Shown here: positions 42,656 to 53,526 of the stretch, one piece after another | How positions within the stretch are numbered: the stretch's first letter is position 1 | Layout: each line of letters opens with the position of its first letter | Assembly: GCA_963800235.1 (NCBI GenBank) | Contig: CAWDAD010000001.1 | Location: 1,364,001 to 1,428,000 of the forward strand | Reading direction: 5' to 3' | Source: CAVVNP01 sp963800235 | GTDB lineage: Bacteria; Actinomycetota; Acidimicrobiia; Acidimicrobiales; Iamiaceae | Length of the DNA: 64,000 nucleotides | The notes under the pieces: model-generated | What the model was told of the DNA's origin: nothing | Databases searched by the model: none | What the model saw: only the letters and a program-made list of their open reading frames with translations | Program-made: the position numbers and the translations under genes

Positions 42656-44008
42656 TCAGACCTCGGTGACGTCGATGCTCACCTGGTCATCCACGAGGGC
42701 GCGATCGACGGCGAAGGCGTCGACGGCGAGGAGCTGGGTCGGCCGGCCGTCGCGGGCCCGCCCCGGGCTGGCGATGGTCGGCGGCCCCGAGAGGCCGAGC
42801 ACGCCCGCCCCCTGGGCGACCGACCCGGCGGTGGCGGCGTCGTCGCAGCGCCACGCCAGCCGACCGATCACCTCGGTGGGCTCGAGGTCGTCACGCGCGC
42901 CGACGGTCCGGCGGGCGGGAGCGGTCGGCCCGCCGAACGCCCCGGCGCCGAAGTACTCCTCGCACCACTCCCGCACCGGGATGCCGGCCTCCTCGGCGCG
43001 CCGGCGGACGAAGGCGACCGCCGCCCGGGCCTTGGCCTCGGCGTCCGGCCAGGGGTAGGCGAAGCGGGCCTCGCCCGACCAGCCCCCCGGGGTGCACACC
43101 AGGCCCTTGTAGGTCGCCGGTGGCGCATCGCCCGTGGCCCCGGACACCGCCACCCGGTCGGCGCCCAGGTCGTCGAGCCGCACCGATGTGAAGTCGGCGG
43201 TGACGTCGGGGGTGAGGTACCGGCTCGGGTCGTGGACCTCGTAGAGCAGCTGCTCGCGCACGGTGTCGAAGGTGACCATCCCGCCGGTGCCCTCGGGCTT
43301 GGTCACCACCGCCGACCCCTCGGCGGAGACCTCGGCCAGCGGGAAGCCGGGGTGCAGCGGGTCGGGGTTCTCCCACCAGGCACCGGAGTAGTTGCCGCCG
43401 GCGACCTGGCCGCTGCACTCGAGCAGGTGGCCGACCACGGTGCCGGCGGCGAGCGCGTCCCAGTCGTCCCACGCCCACCCGAAGCGGTGCACGAGGGGGG
43501 CGAGGAACAGGGCGGCGTCGGCCACCCGGCCCGTCACCACCACGTCGGCGCCGGCGTCGAGGGCGTCGACGATCGGCCGGGCCCCGAGGTAGGCGTTGGC
43601 GAACAGCGCATCGTCCGGCAGCCCGAGCTCGGCGGCGCGGGGCCGCAGGTCGTCGCCCACCACGGTGGCCACCGTCAGACCGGTCGCGCCGGCGTCGTGC
43701 AGCGCCGCGCGCACCGCCCGGCCGGCCGCCACCGGGTTGATCCCGCCGGCGTTGGTGATCAGCTTGGTGCGACCGGCGGCCAGGTGCGGCAGCGCCTGGT
43801 GGACGTACAGCGGCAGGTCCCGGGTGTAGCCGAGCGCCTCGTCGCGCTGGCGGTCCTTCTGCAGGATGGCCAGGGTCAGCTCGGCCAGGGCCTCGCACAC
43901 CAGCACGTCGATGCCGGCCTCGAGCAGGGCGTCGACCGGTTCGTGGCCGTCGCCGTAGAAGCCCTGGCCGCCGCCGATGCGGAGGGTGTCGCCGCCGGGG
44001 CCGGTCAC
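42656..44008 (-). CDS. AtuA-family (DUF1446) protein
   Basis: 450 residues. IGGGQGFYGDGHEPVDALLEAGIDVLVCEALAELTLAIL, TNAGGINPVAAGRAV, VVTGRVADAALFLAPLVHRFGW and HLLECSGQVAGGNYSG are DUF1446 signatures. AtuA is needed for acyclic terpene (citronellol/geranyl-CoA) use in Pseudomonas, molecular role unclear. GTG 44008 overlaps the ccmI-like stop as GTGA, so it is translated from the end of the ccm operon. The usual extra C-terminal domain is missing and is found as a separate gene at 41196-41561. Confidence 0.87.
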   Translation of the reverse strand: MTGPGGDTLRIGGGQGFYGDGHEPVDALLEAGIDVLVCEALAELTLAILQKDRQRDEALGYTRDLPLYVHQALPHLAAGRTKLITNAGGINPVAAGRAVRAALHDAGATGLTVATVVGDDLRPRAAELGLPDDALFANAYLGARPIVDALDAGADVVVTGRVADAALFLAPLVHRFGWAWDDWDALAAGTVVGHLLECSGQVAGGNYSGAWWENPDPLHPGFPLAEVSAEGSAVVTKPEGTGGMVTFDTVREQLLYEVHDPSRYLTPDVTADFTSVRLDDLGADRVAVSGATGDAPPATYKGLVCTPGGWSGEARFAYPWPDAEAKARAAVAFVRRRAEEAGIPVREWCEEYFGAGAFGGPTAPARRTVGARDDLEPTEVIGRLAWRCDDAATAGSVAQGAGVLGLSGPPTIASPGRARDGRPTQLLAVDAFAVDRALVDDQVSIDVTEV

Positions 44009-44850
44009 GGCGCCGAGGTCGGGGCGGCCGCCGGCGCCGACGTCGGAGCAGCGCCCGGCGCGGTGGTCGCCGCCGTGCCGTCGATCTCGTCCCGCAGCTG
44101 CTGCACGGCGGCGTCCATGCCCTGGGCGCTGCCGCCCATCTTGTCGAACTCGTCCAGCTGGGCCTTGGCGGTGGCGGTGTCGCCCTCGGCGTTGGCGATG
44201 TAGGCGAGGAAGAAGTGCGGGATGGGGAAGGCCGGGGCGGCCTGCGAGCCGGCGGTGATGTCGGCCTTGGCCTGGGCCTCGAGGTCGGCCTGACCGGTGC
44301 CCTGGATCGCCTGGTAGAGCAGCCAGCCCCGGAACGTGCGGGCCACGGCGTCGCTCGGGCGCTGCTTCAGGATGGCGTCGAGGCACTTGAGGCCCTCGAC
44401 CGGCGCCTCGGACCGGAACTTGGTGATGCAGGCGTCGACGCCCTGACCCATCTGCGGCTGCGTGGGGACGGCCTGGCCGGACACGCTCTGGCCGGCCTGC
44501 CGCTGACCCGAGGACCGGGCCACGAGCCACCCGGCCACCAGCGCCACGATCACCACCGCCGCCCCGCTGACGAGCAGCCGGCCGCGGCGGGCGGGCCGCT
44601 TCGCCTCGGCGTAGGCCTGCCGCTGCTCGTCGATGGCCCGCAGCACCTCGGCCGCCCGGGCGGTGTAGTCGTCCTTCAGCTGGGTGTAGTCGGCCTCGTC
44701 GATGTCGCCGGCGTCGTGCTCGGCGTCGAGGTCCTCGATGCTGCGCAGCAGGAAGTCGCGCTGCTCCTCGAGGGCGGCCAGCTCGTCGGGGTCGAGCTTC
44801 GACCGGGCGGGGCGCGACGAGCCCGACGGGCGCGGCGTGGTGGTGGTCAC
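44005..44850 (-). CDS. ccmI: CcmI-like cytochrome c maturation protein
   Basis: 281 residues: coiled-coil cytoplasmic part (LDPDELAALEEQRDFLLRSI), one membrane helix (about 90-110, LLVSGAAVVIVALVAGWLV) and an extracellular TPR-like domain (FRGWLLYQAIQGTGQAD, FPIPHFFLAYIANAEGD), then a Thr/Ala/Pro tail with a repeated APTSAP element. The order helix-TPR and place after ccmH fit CcmI, which presents apocytochrome to the haem lyase. GTG overlaps the ccmH stop as GTGA. Confidence 0.8.
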   Translation of the reverse strand: MTTTTPRPSGSSRPARSKLDPDELAALEEQRDFLLRSIEDLDAEHDAGDIDEADYTQLKDDYTARAAEVLRAIDEQRQAYAEAKRPARRGRLLVSGAAVVIVALVAGWLVARSSGQRQAGQSVSGQAVPTQPQMGQGVDACITKFRSEAPVEGLKCLDAILKQRPSDAVARTFRGWLLYQAIQGTGQADLEAQAKADITAGSQAAPAFPIPHFFLAYIANAEGDTATAKAQLDEFDKMGGSAQGMDAAVQQLRDEIDGTAATTAPGAAPTSAPAAAPTSAP

Positions 44851-45359
44851 GAGACCGGCTCCCGTCCGGCGTCGGGCCGGTCGCGGTCGGACGGCGCGGT
44901 GGGGTCGGGCCGGCCGGCCAACGCGGCCTCGACCAGCGCGGCGTCGGCGTCGGTGGCGTGGGTGTCGGACGTGCGGCGCCAGCGTCGGAAGGCCAGGGCC
45001 AGGCCCCCGACCGCCACGACGAGCCCCGCCACCGGCAGGATCCACACCAGGCCGGCGATGCCCGACGCCGGGGGGATGAGCTGGATGTCCTGGCCGTAGC
45101 GCTGGGCCAGGGCCTGGCGGATGGTGTCGTCGCTCTCGCCGGCCCGGAGGCGGCGGCGGACGTCGGCGCGGATGTCGACCGAGATCTGCGTCTCGGACGT
45201 CTCCACCGACTGGCTGCGGCAGATCGGGCACTTGATGGTGGACTCGATGGCCCGGGCCCGGTCCTCGACCGAGCTCGACCCGCCGGAGCTCCAGCCGGCG
45301 GCCAGGGCGGCCACCAGCACGATGCCCATGGCGATCCAGGAGTAGCGGCGGGCGCTCAC
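44847..45359 (-). CDS. ccmH: Cytochrome c maturation protein CcmH
   Basis: 170 residues. Signal/anchor at 7-24, then KCPICRSQSVETSETQISVDIR with the redox pair Cys44 and Cys47 (LRCPxCQ-type motif), the helical domain RLRAGESDDTIRQALAQRYG, and a second membrane helix (about 100-122). It reduces the apocytochrome CXXCH disulfide. GTG start overlaps the ccmG stop. Confidence 0.92.
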   Translation of the reverse strand: MSARRYSWIAMGIVLVAALAAGWSSGGSSSVEDRARAIESTIKCPICRSQSVETSETQISVDIRADVRRRLRAGESDDTIRQALAQRYGQDIQLIPPASGIAGLVWILPVAGLVVAVGGLALAFRRWRRTSDTHATDADAALVEAALAGRPDPTAPSDRDRPDAGREPVS

Positions 45360-46047
45360 GACCCGGCCCCTGCGCCCGTGGGAGCGGTCGCACCGCCGGT
45401 GGTGGGCGGGGCTGCGCCACCCGGCGCCCCCGGGGTGGTCGCGCTGGTCGGCGCGACCGAGGTGGCCGGGGCGTTGGTCACCCCGGAGGCCTGGTCGTAC
45501 TTGGCCATGATCTGGTCGAGGTCGTGGGCGTGGACGCCGCCGATCAGCTTGGCGGCGACGGTGCCGCCGGGGGTGATCAGGTACGACTCGGGCGGTGCGG
45601 TGACCCCGTAGGCGACGGCGATCGGCTCCTTGCTGTCGTCGGTGAGCACCGGCCAGTCGCCGCCGTTGCGGGCGAAGAAGTCGCGGACGCGGCTGGCGTC
45701 GTCGCCGTAGACCACCGCCACCACCTCGCCGTCGCCGGCGTCGGCGTGCTCGCGGGACCAGGCGAGGATCTCGGGGTGCTCCTTCTGGCACGGGGCGCAC
45801 CAGGTGGCGAAGAAGTTGACCAGGACCCACCGGCCCGCGAACTGGCTGAGCTGGAAGTGCTGTCCGTCGATGGTCGTGCCCGAGATGTCGGGCGCCGGCT
45901 TGCCGATGAGCGCCGAGTACACCGGCCGGTCCGAGGCCGGCTTGCGGGTCGCGAGGACGCCGACGAGCAGGGCGATCACCGCCGCCAGCCCGAGCGCCAC
46001 GTACAGCACGGTGCGGGGGCGGCGGCGGGTGGGCGCAGCCGGCTCGC

Positions 46048-46051
<4 letters not shown>
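45356..46051 (-). CDS. ccmG: Thiol-disulfide oxidoreductase CcmG/TlpA type
   Basis: 231 residues. N-terminal anchor helix (14-33), thioredoxin domain with VLVNFFATWCAPCQKEHPEIL (Cys85, Cys88), VYGDDASRVRDFF and the cis-Pro region APPESYLITPGG. A Thr/Ala/Gly/Pro tail of about 45 residues follows. It keeps haem-attachment cysteines reduced outside the membrane. ATG overlaps the ccmF stop as ATGA. Confidence 0.92.
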
Positions 46052-48089
<2,038 letters not shown>

Positions 48090-48093
<4 letters not shown>

Positions 48094-48608
48094 GGGCCGT
48101 TGGTCCCGACCCGGCCGGGGTGCTTCTCCCGGTAGGTCGCCGAGTGCTTCACCTCGATCTGGTCGCTCTCGAAGGTGGTGCCGCTCCAGTGGCCGTGGGT
48201 GACGACGGGGATGCCGACCTTGAACAGGGCCGGGGTGTCGCCCTGGTGGACCACGTCGACGGCCACCCCGTTGAAGGCGACGGTGAAGCGGGTGGTGCCG
48301 TCGGCGCCGTGCTCGGACGCCTTGGTGACCAGGCCCTGCATGCGGAAGTCGCGGCTGCCGAGGCTGGCCCGCTTCGCCACCGCCTGGTCGGCGTTGTAGT
48401 AGTAGGTCGCGGCGCTGCCGAGGGCCTGGGTGAGGATGAAGCCGGCGGCGATCACCACCAGCACGAGCACGCCGACGGCCCCCCAGCGCCGGCGACCGGT
48501 GCGAGCGGGACGGGGTCGCTCCTCGACCTGGCGCGGCGTGAGGTCGAGCTCGTAGTCGTCGGCGTCGAGGATGTCGCCGCTCGGCCGGCCGCTCGATGGC
48601 TCGGTCAT
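48090..48608 (-). CDS. ccmE: Haem chaperone CcmE
   Basis: 172 residues. N-terminal acidic/basic cytoplasmic part, anchor helix (about 44-62), then the OB-fold domain FRMQGLV, FTVAFNGVAVDVVHQGDTP, and the haem-binding His155 in VKHSATYREK (HxxxY form). It carries haem covalently from CcmC to CcmF. ATG overlaps the ccmD stop, its own stop overlaps ccmF. Confidence 0.94.
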
Positions 48609-48784
48609 GGACGCTCCTCGACCTTCGTCGAGCCGGACAGCCACCGGCGCTGGTCGGCGGGGATGCGCTGGGCCACCTTGCGGCCGCGCAGGATGGTGCG
48701 GCCGGCGTAGACGGCGACGGCCCCGAACACCAGCACGTAGGAGGCGGAGACGTAGCCCCAGAAGGACTGCTCGGCGAGGATCAC
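48605..48784 (-). CDS. ccmD: CcmD-like small membrane protein
   Basis: 59 residues with one membrane helix (SASYVLVFGAVAVYAGRTIL) and a basic C-terminus KVAQRIP. CcmD releases holo-CcmE from CcmABC. GTG start overlaps the ccmC stop as GTGA. Call rests on size, topology and position between ccmC and ccmE. Confidence 0.85.
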   Translation of the reverse strand: MILAEQSFWGYVSASYVLVFGAVAVYAGRTILRGRKVAQRIPADQRRWLSGSTKVEERP

Positions 48785-49614
48785 GTCACGCGCTCCGGGA
48801 CGGGGGTGGCCACCGCGTCGTCGATCGGCCGCCGCTCGCGACCCTCGGCCCGCCGCTCGTCGAGGGCGACCTGCAGGCCCACGTCGTCGACGCGGTTCTC
48901 GATCCACTGCAGGCGGAAGCGGTGGATCAGGAGCCACCAGTAGACGAGCAGGAAGGCGACGAAGCCGACCATGAGGCTGAACAGCTGCATGCCACCGATG
49001 GTCGGGTTCAGCTTGGTGATGGTGGGCGGCTGGTGGAGGGTGTTCCACCACACGGTGGAGAAGTGGACGATGGGCACGTCGACGAAGGCGATCAGTCCCG
49101 CCCATGCGGCCCGCTTGGCCCGGACCGTCGGGTCGGTCGAAACCCGGCGCAGCGCCAGGTACCCGACGAAGGCCACGAACAGCAGGGCGGTGCTGGTGAG
49201 GCGGGCGTCCCAGGTCCACCAGACGCCCCAGGTGGGCCGACCCCAGAGCATGCCGGTGGCCAGGCTGAGGGCGGTGAAGAGCACGCCGATCTCGGCCGAT
49301 GCGGCCGCCAGCGCGTCCCAGAACTCCCGCTTCTTCCAGAGGTACACCGCCGAGCCGAGGGCGGTGACCCCGAAGGCGAGGAAGGCGGTGGTCGACACCG
49401 GCACGTGGACGTACATCATCCGCACCGCGTTGCCCTGCACCTCGTCCTCGGGCGACAGCAGCAGGCCGAACAGCGCCACCGCGGCCATGCCGGCCAGGGC
49501 CAGGACCCCGACCAGCCGGCTGCCCCTGGAGCCCGTGCCCTGCGGTCCGGGCCGGTCCTCGGCGCCGTCGGCGCGGGGGCCGGCTTCGCGACGCTGATCG
49601 GTGGCGGAGATCAC
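48781..49614 (-). CDS. ccmC: Haem handling protein CcmC
   Basis: 277 residues, six membrane helices, WWD loop GRPTWGVWWTWDARLTSTALL, with conserved His in YVHVPVS and FVDVPIVHFSTVWWNTLHQ. Transfers haem to CcmE. N-terminal 30 residues are a charged extension. GTG start overlaps the ccmB stop. Confidence 0.94.
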   Translation of the reverse strand: MISATDQRREAGPRADGAEDRPGPQGTGSRGSRLVGVLALAGMAAVALFGLLLSPEDEVQGNAVRMMYVHVPVSTTAFLAFGVTALGSAVYLWKKREFWDALAAASAEIGVLFTALSLATGMLWGRPTWGVWWTWDARLTSTALLFVAFVGYLALRRVSTDPTVRAKRAAWAGLIAFVDVPIVHFSTVWWNTLHQPPTITKLNPTIGGMQLFSLMVGFVAFLLVYWWLLIHRFRLQWIENRVDDVGLQVALDERRAEGRERRPIDDAVATPVPERVT

Positions 49615-50279
49615 GATTCCTCCAGAAGGGAGCCGAAGGCCAGGATGCCCACGGCCAGGTAGACGGCGGCGAAGACGGTGAGGAGCCCGAGCCAGGGCCA
49701 GGCATCGGCGGTCTCGCCGGCGAAGGCCGCCTCGTAGGCCTGCGTGGCGGCGATGAGCACGGGCGACACGACCGGCAGCAGCAGCAGCGGCAGGATCGAC
49801 TCCTTGGCCCGCAGCCCGGCGGCCAGGGCGCCGTAGAGGCTGCCGGCGGCGGCCAGGCCGAGGGTGGCGAGGAGCGACGTGGCGACCAGGATCGCCGGGC
49901 CGTGCAGGTGGGCGTCGTAGAAGACCGACACGCCGACGGCCAGCACGACCTGGAGCGCCAGCAGCTCCACGCCGATGCCCGCCACCTTGCCGAGGAAGAT
50001 GCCGGCCGGGTCGAGCGACGACAGCCGCAGGCCGTCCCGGTTGCCGTCGGCCGCCTCGACCGCGAAGGCCCGCTGGACCGCCAGGAGCGCCGAGAACAGC
50101 ACCGCCACCCAGAACAGGCCGGCGGTGGCCCGGGAGAGGATGCCCCGGGCCGGGTCGAGGGCGAAGGCGAACAGCACCAGGACCAGCAGGGCGAAGGGCG
50201 CGACCTGGTTGGTGGCGACCCGGGAGCGGGCCTCCAGCCGCAGGTCCTTCTCGGCGATCAGCACGGCGTCATGGAGCAC
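49611..50279 (-). CDS. ccmB: Haem ABC exporter permease CcmB
   Basis: 222 residues, six membrane helices, starting VLHDAVLIAEKDLRLEARSR; FNxxxAREKE-like early segment and LLPLLLLPVVSPVLIAATQAYEAAF are CcmB features. GTG 50279 is chosen; it overlaps the ccmA end by 11 bases. Works with CcmA to release holo-CcmE. Confidence 0.92.
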   Translation of the reverse strand: MLHDAVLIAEKDLRLEARSRVATNQVAPFALLVLVLFAFALDPARGILSRATAGLFWVAVLFSALLAVQRAFAVEAADGNRDGLRLSSLDPAGIFLGKVAGIGVELLALQVVLAVGVSVFYDAHLHGPAILVATSLLATLGLAAAGSLYGALAAGLRAKESILPLLLLPVVSPVLIAATQAYEAAFAGETADAWPWLGLLTVFAAVYLAVGILAFGSLLEES

Positions 50280-51066
50280 GGACGACCGCCAGGGGATCAC
50301 GGGCCAGCGGATGGGCGCCGGTCGCGCCCTCGGGCGCGGGGGTCGAGCCGGCCTCGGCGGGCCCGGGATCGAGGTCGACCGGGGCCGGGCCGTCGGCCGG
50401 GGCCGGGCCGTCGGCCGGGGCGGCCTCGGGGGACTCGACGGTGCCGCCGACGACGCGGACGACCCGGCCGGCCAGGTCGGTGGCCCGCTCGTGGTCGTGG
50501 GAGGCGAGGAGGACGGTGACACCCACCCGGGCAGCTTCCCGCACCAGGCGGTCGACGGTGTCGCGGGCCTCGGCGTCGAGGCCGGCGTGGGGCTCGTCGA
50601 GCAGCCAGAGCCGGGACCGGCGAGCGACCATGACCGCCAGCGACGTGCGGCGACGCTGGCCGGCCGACAGCTTGCCGACCGCCACCGTGGCCAGCCGGCC
50701 GTCCAGCCCGAGCCGGACCATGGCGGCGTCGGCGTCGGCCTTGCCGGCCCGCGAGGCCCGGGCCCAGAAGCGGACGTTGTCGGCCACGGTGAGCTCGTCG
50801 TACAGCCCGCTCTCGTGGCCCAGCAGGCCCACGTGGGGCCGGACCGACCGGGGGTCGGCGACCAGGTCGTGACCGAGGACCACCGCCTCGCCGTCGACGA
50901 CGGGAACCAGGCCCGCGCACGCCCGGAGCAGGGTGGTCTTGCCAGCGCCGTTCGGCCCCTGCAGCAGGACGATCTCGCCCGAGGCGACGTCGAGGTCGAC
51001 GCCGGCGAGGGCTGGGAAGCGTCCGAGCAGGGAGACGGCACCACGGAGGTGGATGGCAGGCTCCAT
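50269..51066 (-). CDS. ccmA: Haem ABC exporter ATPase CcmA
   Basis: 265 residues. Walker A QGPNGAGKTTLLRACAG, signature LSAGQRRRTSLA, Walker B LWLLDEPHAGLD and H-loop ASHDH. After the ABC domain an Ala/Pro/Asp-rich tail of about 55 residues with a repeated PADGPA element is added. ATG 51066 is chosen over a TTG four codons upstream. First gene of ccmABCDEFGHI-atuA. Confidence 0.92.
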   Translation of the reverse strand: MEPAIHLRGAVSLLGRFPALAGVDLDVASGEIVLLQGPNGAGKTTLLRACAGLVPVVDGEAVVLGHDLVADPRSVRPHVGLLGHESGLYDELTVADNVRFWARASRAGKADADAAMVRLGLDGRLATVAVGKLSAGQRRRTSLAVMVARRSRLWLLDEPHAGLDAEARDTVDRLVREAARVGVTVLLASHDHERATDLAGRVVRVVGGTVESPEAAPADGPAPADGPAPVDLDPGPAEAGSTPAPEGATGAHPLARDPLAVVRAP

Positions 51067-51078
51067 GAGGACGTCCAA

Positions 51079-51084
51079 ACGATA
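51079..51084 (-). promoter_or_regulatory. -10 TATCGT for ccm operon
   Basis: TATCGT ends 12 bases before the ccmA ATG, giving a leader of only about five bases. Confidence 0.4.
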
Positions 51085-51199
51085 CCGGTGGTCCGGATCG
51101 GGCCCCCAATGCTGCGGACGGTCCGTCGTGGTCGTTCGCCACCTCGCCCCGGACGCCGGCGCGACGGCCGGCCGAACGCCGAGTCGACCGGCCAGCCCC

Positions 51200-51205
51200 T
51201 ACGCT
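51200..51205 (+). promoter_or_regulatory. Leaderless-type -10 TACGCT for sortase
   Basis: TACGCT ends nine bases before ATG 51215. Confidence 0.45.
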
Positions 51206-51214
51206 TTTCCGACC

Positions 51215-52168
51215 ATGCTCGCTCGCACCCTGGGCCGCCTCGGCCGCTTCCTGCTCACGGCCGGGGTGCTGGTGTTCCTGTTCCTCGCCTACCTGCTCTG
51301 GGGCACCAACCTGCAGACCGCGTCGGCCCAGCAGAAGCTGGAGAAGCAGTTCGACCGGCAGGTCGCCGAGGCCCAGCAGAAGCTGTCGCAGACCACCACC
51401 ACCGCTCCGCCCACCACCGCTCCCGACCCGGGCGGCGGCGACCCGCCGGTCGACATCCCCCTGCAGGTGCCGGCCGAGGGCGGCATCGTCGGGCGGATCG
51501 CCATCCCGAAGATCGGGCTCTCGCCGAAGGTGGTGGTCGAGGGCGTCACCGAGGACCAGCTGAAGCGAGGTCCCGGCCACTACCCCGGCACGCCGCTCCC
51601 CGGCCAGAAGGGCAACGTGGCCATCGCCGGGCACCGCACGACCTACGGCTCGCCGTTCCACGACATCAACGAGCTGACCAACGGCGACGAGATCGACATC
51701 ACGACCACCTACGGGCGGTTCGTGTACCGGGTGACCGGCCAGAAGATCGTCGAGCCGAGCGACAGCTCCGTGCTCGACGACCACGGGCAGGCCACCCTCA
51801 CCCTCACCGCCTGCCACCCGATCTACTCGGCCGACCAGCGCATCGTCGTCACCGCCGACCTGGTCGGCTCACCGGTGGGCAAGCTGGCCGGCCAGGACGA
51901 GGCCAACAGCAAGATCCAGAAGAAGCTGGCCGGCGAGCCGCTGAGCGCCCTCGACTCGCCCCAACCACCGAAGACCGACGTGGTCCTGTGGGGCCTGCTC
52001 TGCGGCGCCATCTGGCTGGTGGCCTGGGTGCTGGCCCGCTTCGTGCTCGGCCGCCGCCACCGCTGGTACATCGCCTGGATCCCCTACGCGGTCGGACTGC
52101 CGCTGTTCGGCGTGACGCTGTACGTGTTCTTCGAGAACTTCGTCCGCCAGCTGCCGAGCAACTTCTAG
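51215..52168 (+). CDS. Class E-type sortase
   Basis: 317 residues. N-terminal membrane helix (11-29), Thr/Pro linker (58-75), sortase barrel with His140 (AIAGHRTTYG), Cys200 (TLTLTACHP) and Arg209 (QRIVV), then two extra C-terminal membrane helices (about 262-280 and 290-308). Sortases join LPxTG/LAxTG-type proteins to the cell wall. No protein with an obvious sorting signal is seen in the window; substrates must be elsewhere. Confidence 0.9.
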   Translation: MLARTLGRLGRFLLTAGVLVFLFLAYLLWGTNLQTASAQQKLEKQFDRQVAEAQQKLSQTTTTAPPTTAPDPGGGDPPVDIPLQVPAEGGIVGRIAIPKIGLSPKVVVEGVTEDQLKRGPGHYPGTPLPGQKGNVAIAGHRTTYGSPFHDINELTNGDEIDITTTYGRFVYRVTGQKIVEPSDSSVLDDHGQATLTLTACHPIYSADQRIVVTADLVGSPVGKLAGQDEANSKIQKKLAGEPLSALDSPQPPKTDVVLWGLLCGAIWLVAWVLARFVLGRRHRWYIAWIPYAVGLPLFGVTLYVFFENFVRQLPSNF

Positions 52169-52194
52169 GCCGCGCCCACCGGAAGGCAACGACC

Positions 52195-52716
52195 ATGAGC
52201 GCACCCGAGCAGCCACCGGTCCGCCACGGCGCCGGCATCGACCGCACCGCCGAGTGGGACGAGCTGCGCCGCCGCCACCTCCGGCCCGCCGAGGAGCGAC
52301 CGCCGTCGTCGACGCGCGGCGTGCACCACGTGGCGCTGCTCAGCTCCGACGTCGAGCGGACCATCGACTTCTACCAGGGCCTGCTCGAGCTCCCGCTGAC
52401 GACGTTGTTCGAGAACCGCGACTACCAGGGCTCGACCCACTTCTTCTTCGACGTCGGCGGCGGCAACGCGCTCGCCTTCTTCGACCTGCCGGGTCTCGAC
52501 CTCGGCCCCTACGCCGAGGTGCTCGGCGGCCTGCACCACCTGGCCATCTCCGTCGAGCCGGGACGCTGGCGCCACCTGAAGGCGAAGCTCGACGGTGCCG
52601 GCGTCGACTACGCCCACGTCGACGGTTCCTCGATCTACTTCCCGGGACCCGACGGCGAGCGCATCGAGCTGATCGCCGATCCCCTCGGCGAGATGTACGG
52701 CTCGACCGTGCTCTGA
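52195..52716 (+). CDS. VOC (glyoxalase/dioxygenase superfamily) protein
   Basis: 173 residues. RGVHHVALLSSDVERTIDFYQGLLELPLT and GLHHLAISVEPGRWRHLKAKLDGAG are the two beta-alpha-beta-beta-beta modules; metal ligands are probably the His of GVHHVAL, the His of GLHHLAI and Glu of GERIELI. Substrate unknown (glyoxalase I, methylmalonyl-CoA epimerase and dioxygenases share the fold). GGAAGG ribosome site; 26 bases after the sortase. Confidence 0.85.
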   Translation: MSAPEQPPVRHGAGIDRTAEWDELRRRHLRPAEERPPSSTRGVHHVALLSSDVERTIDFYQGLLELPLTTLFENRDYQGSTHFFFDVGGGNALAFFDLPGLDLGPYAEVLGGLHHLAISVEPGRWRHLKAKLDGAGVDYAHVDGSSIYFPGPDGERIELIADPLGEMYGSTVL

Positions 52717-52755
52717 CCCCGTCCGCCAGCCGGGGCGTCGGACCCGCCCTCCGAC
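52717..52755. terminator. Two adjacent hairpins between convergent genes
   Basis: CCCCG/CGGGG (52717-52735, loop 9) followed by GTCGGA/TCCGAC (52737-52755, loop 7) directly after the VOC stop. Candidate bidirectional terminator. Confidence 0.4.
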
Positions 52756-52778
52756 CGCAGGTTCGGGACCGGTGGCGC

Positions 52779-53510
52779 CTACCCGCCCCGGAAGTGGGGG
52801 GTGCGGCGCTCGCGGAAGGCGGCCAGGCCCTCGGCGAAGTCGGCGCTCCGCCAGGCGCGGGAGAAGGCGGCGTCGACCGCGTCGGAGGCGGGCGGCTCGC
52901 CCTCGAGGGCGTTCAGCATGAGCTTGTGGCCCGCGATGGTGAGGGGTGCCCTGGTGGCGATGTCGTCGGCCCAGGTCAGGGCCTCCCCCACCTCGCCGAG
53001 CCGCTGCACCAGCCCGATGCGGTGGGCGTCGCTGCCGGTGAGCACCTCGGCGGCGAGCAGCATGGCCCGGGCCGGTCCGTCGCCGGCGGCCTCGCGGACC
53101 CGTTGCACGGTCCAGTGGTTCACCATCAGGCCGAGCTTGGCGGCGGGGATCCCGAAGCTGGCGTCCGGGGTGGCCACCCGCAGGTCGCAGGCCACCGCCA
53201 GCTGGGTGCCCGCACCGAGCGCCGCCCCCTCGATGGCGGCCAAGGTGGGGAACGGGGCGTCGCGCAGGCCCGAGAGGACGTCCTGCAGCAGGCCGGCGAA
53301 GGACTCGTCCTCGACGCCGGTCAGGTCGGCGCCGGCGCAGAAGTGGCCCGCCGAGCCGGTGACCACCAGCACGCGGGTGGCGCCGGGCGCCCCGCGGATG
53401 GCGGCGGCCAGCTCGTCGAGGGTCCGGTGGTCGAGCGCGTTGCGCCGCTCGGGGCGGTCGAGGGTGACCACCGTGACGTGGTCACCTCGGCGGTCGACGT
53501 GGACGGCCAT
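52779..53510 (-). CDS. Enoyl-CoA hydratase/isomerase family protein
   Basis: 243 residues, crotonase fold. VVTLDRPERRNALDHRTLDELAAAI, FCAGADLTGVE (oxyanion hole), and AIEGAALGAGTQLAVACDLRVATPDASFGIPAAKLGL. The first catalytic Glu position reads GAALGAGTQ, and the second falls at PAAKLG without Glu, so the reaction may be isomerisation or hydrolysis rather than simple hydration. It starts 16 bases after the biotin-carrier gene. Confidence 0.88.
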   Translation of the reverse strand: MAVHVDRRGDHVTVVTLDRPERRNALDHRTLDELAAAIRGAPGATRVLVVTGSAGHFCAGADLTGVEDESFAGLLQDVLSGLRDAPFPTLAAIEGAALGAGTQLAVACDLRVATPDASFGIPAAKLGLMVNHWTVQRVREAAGDGPARAMLLAAEVLTGSDAHRIGLVQRLGEVGEALTWADDIATRAPLTIAGHKLMLNALEGEPPASDAVDAAFSRAWRSADFAEGLAAFRERRTPHFRGG

Positions 53511-53526
53511 GGGCGACGACCAGGCC

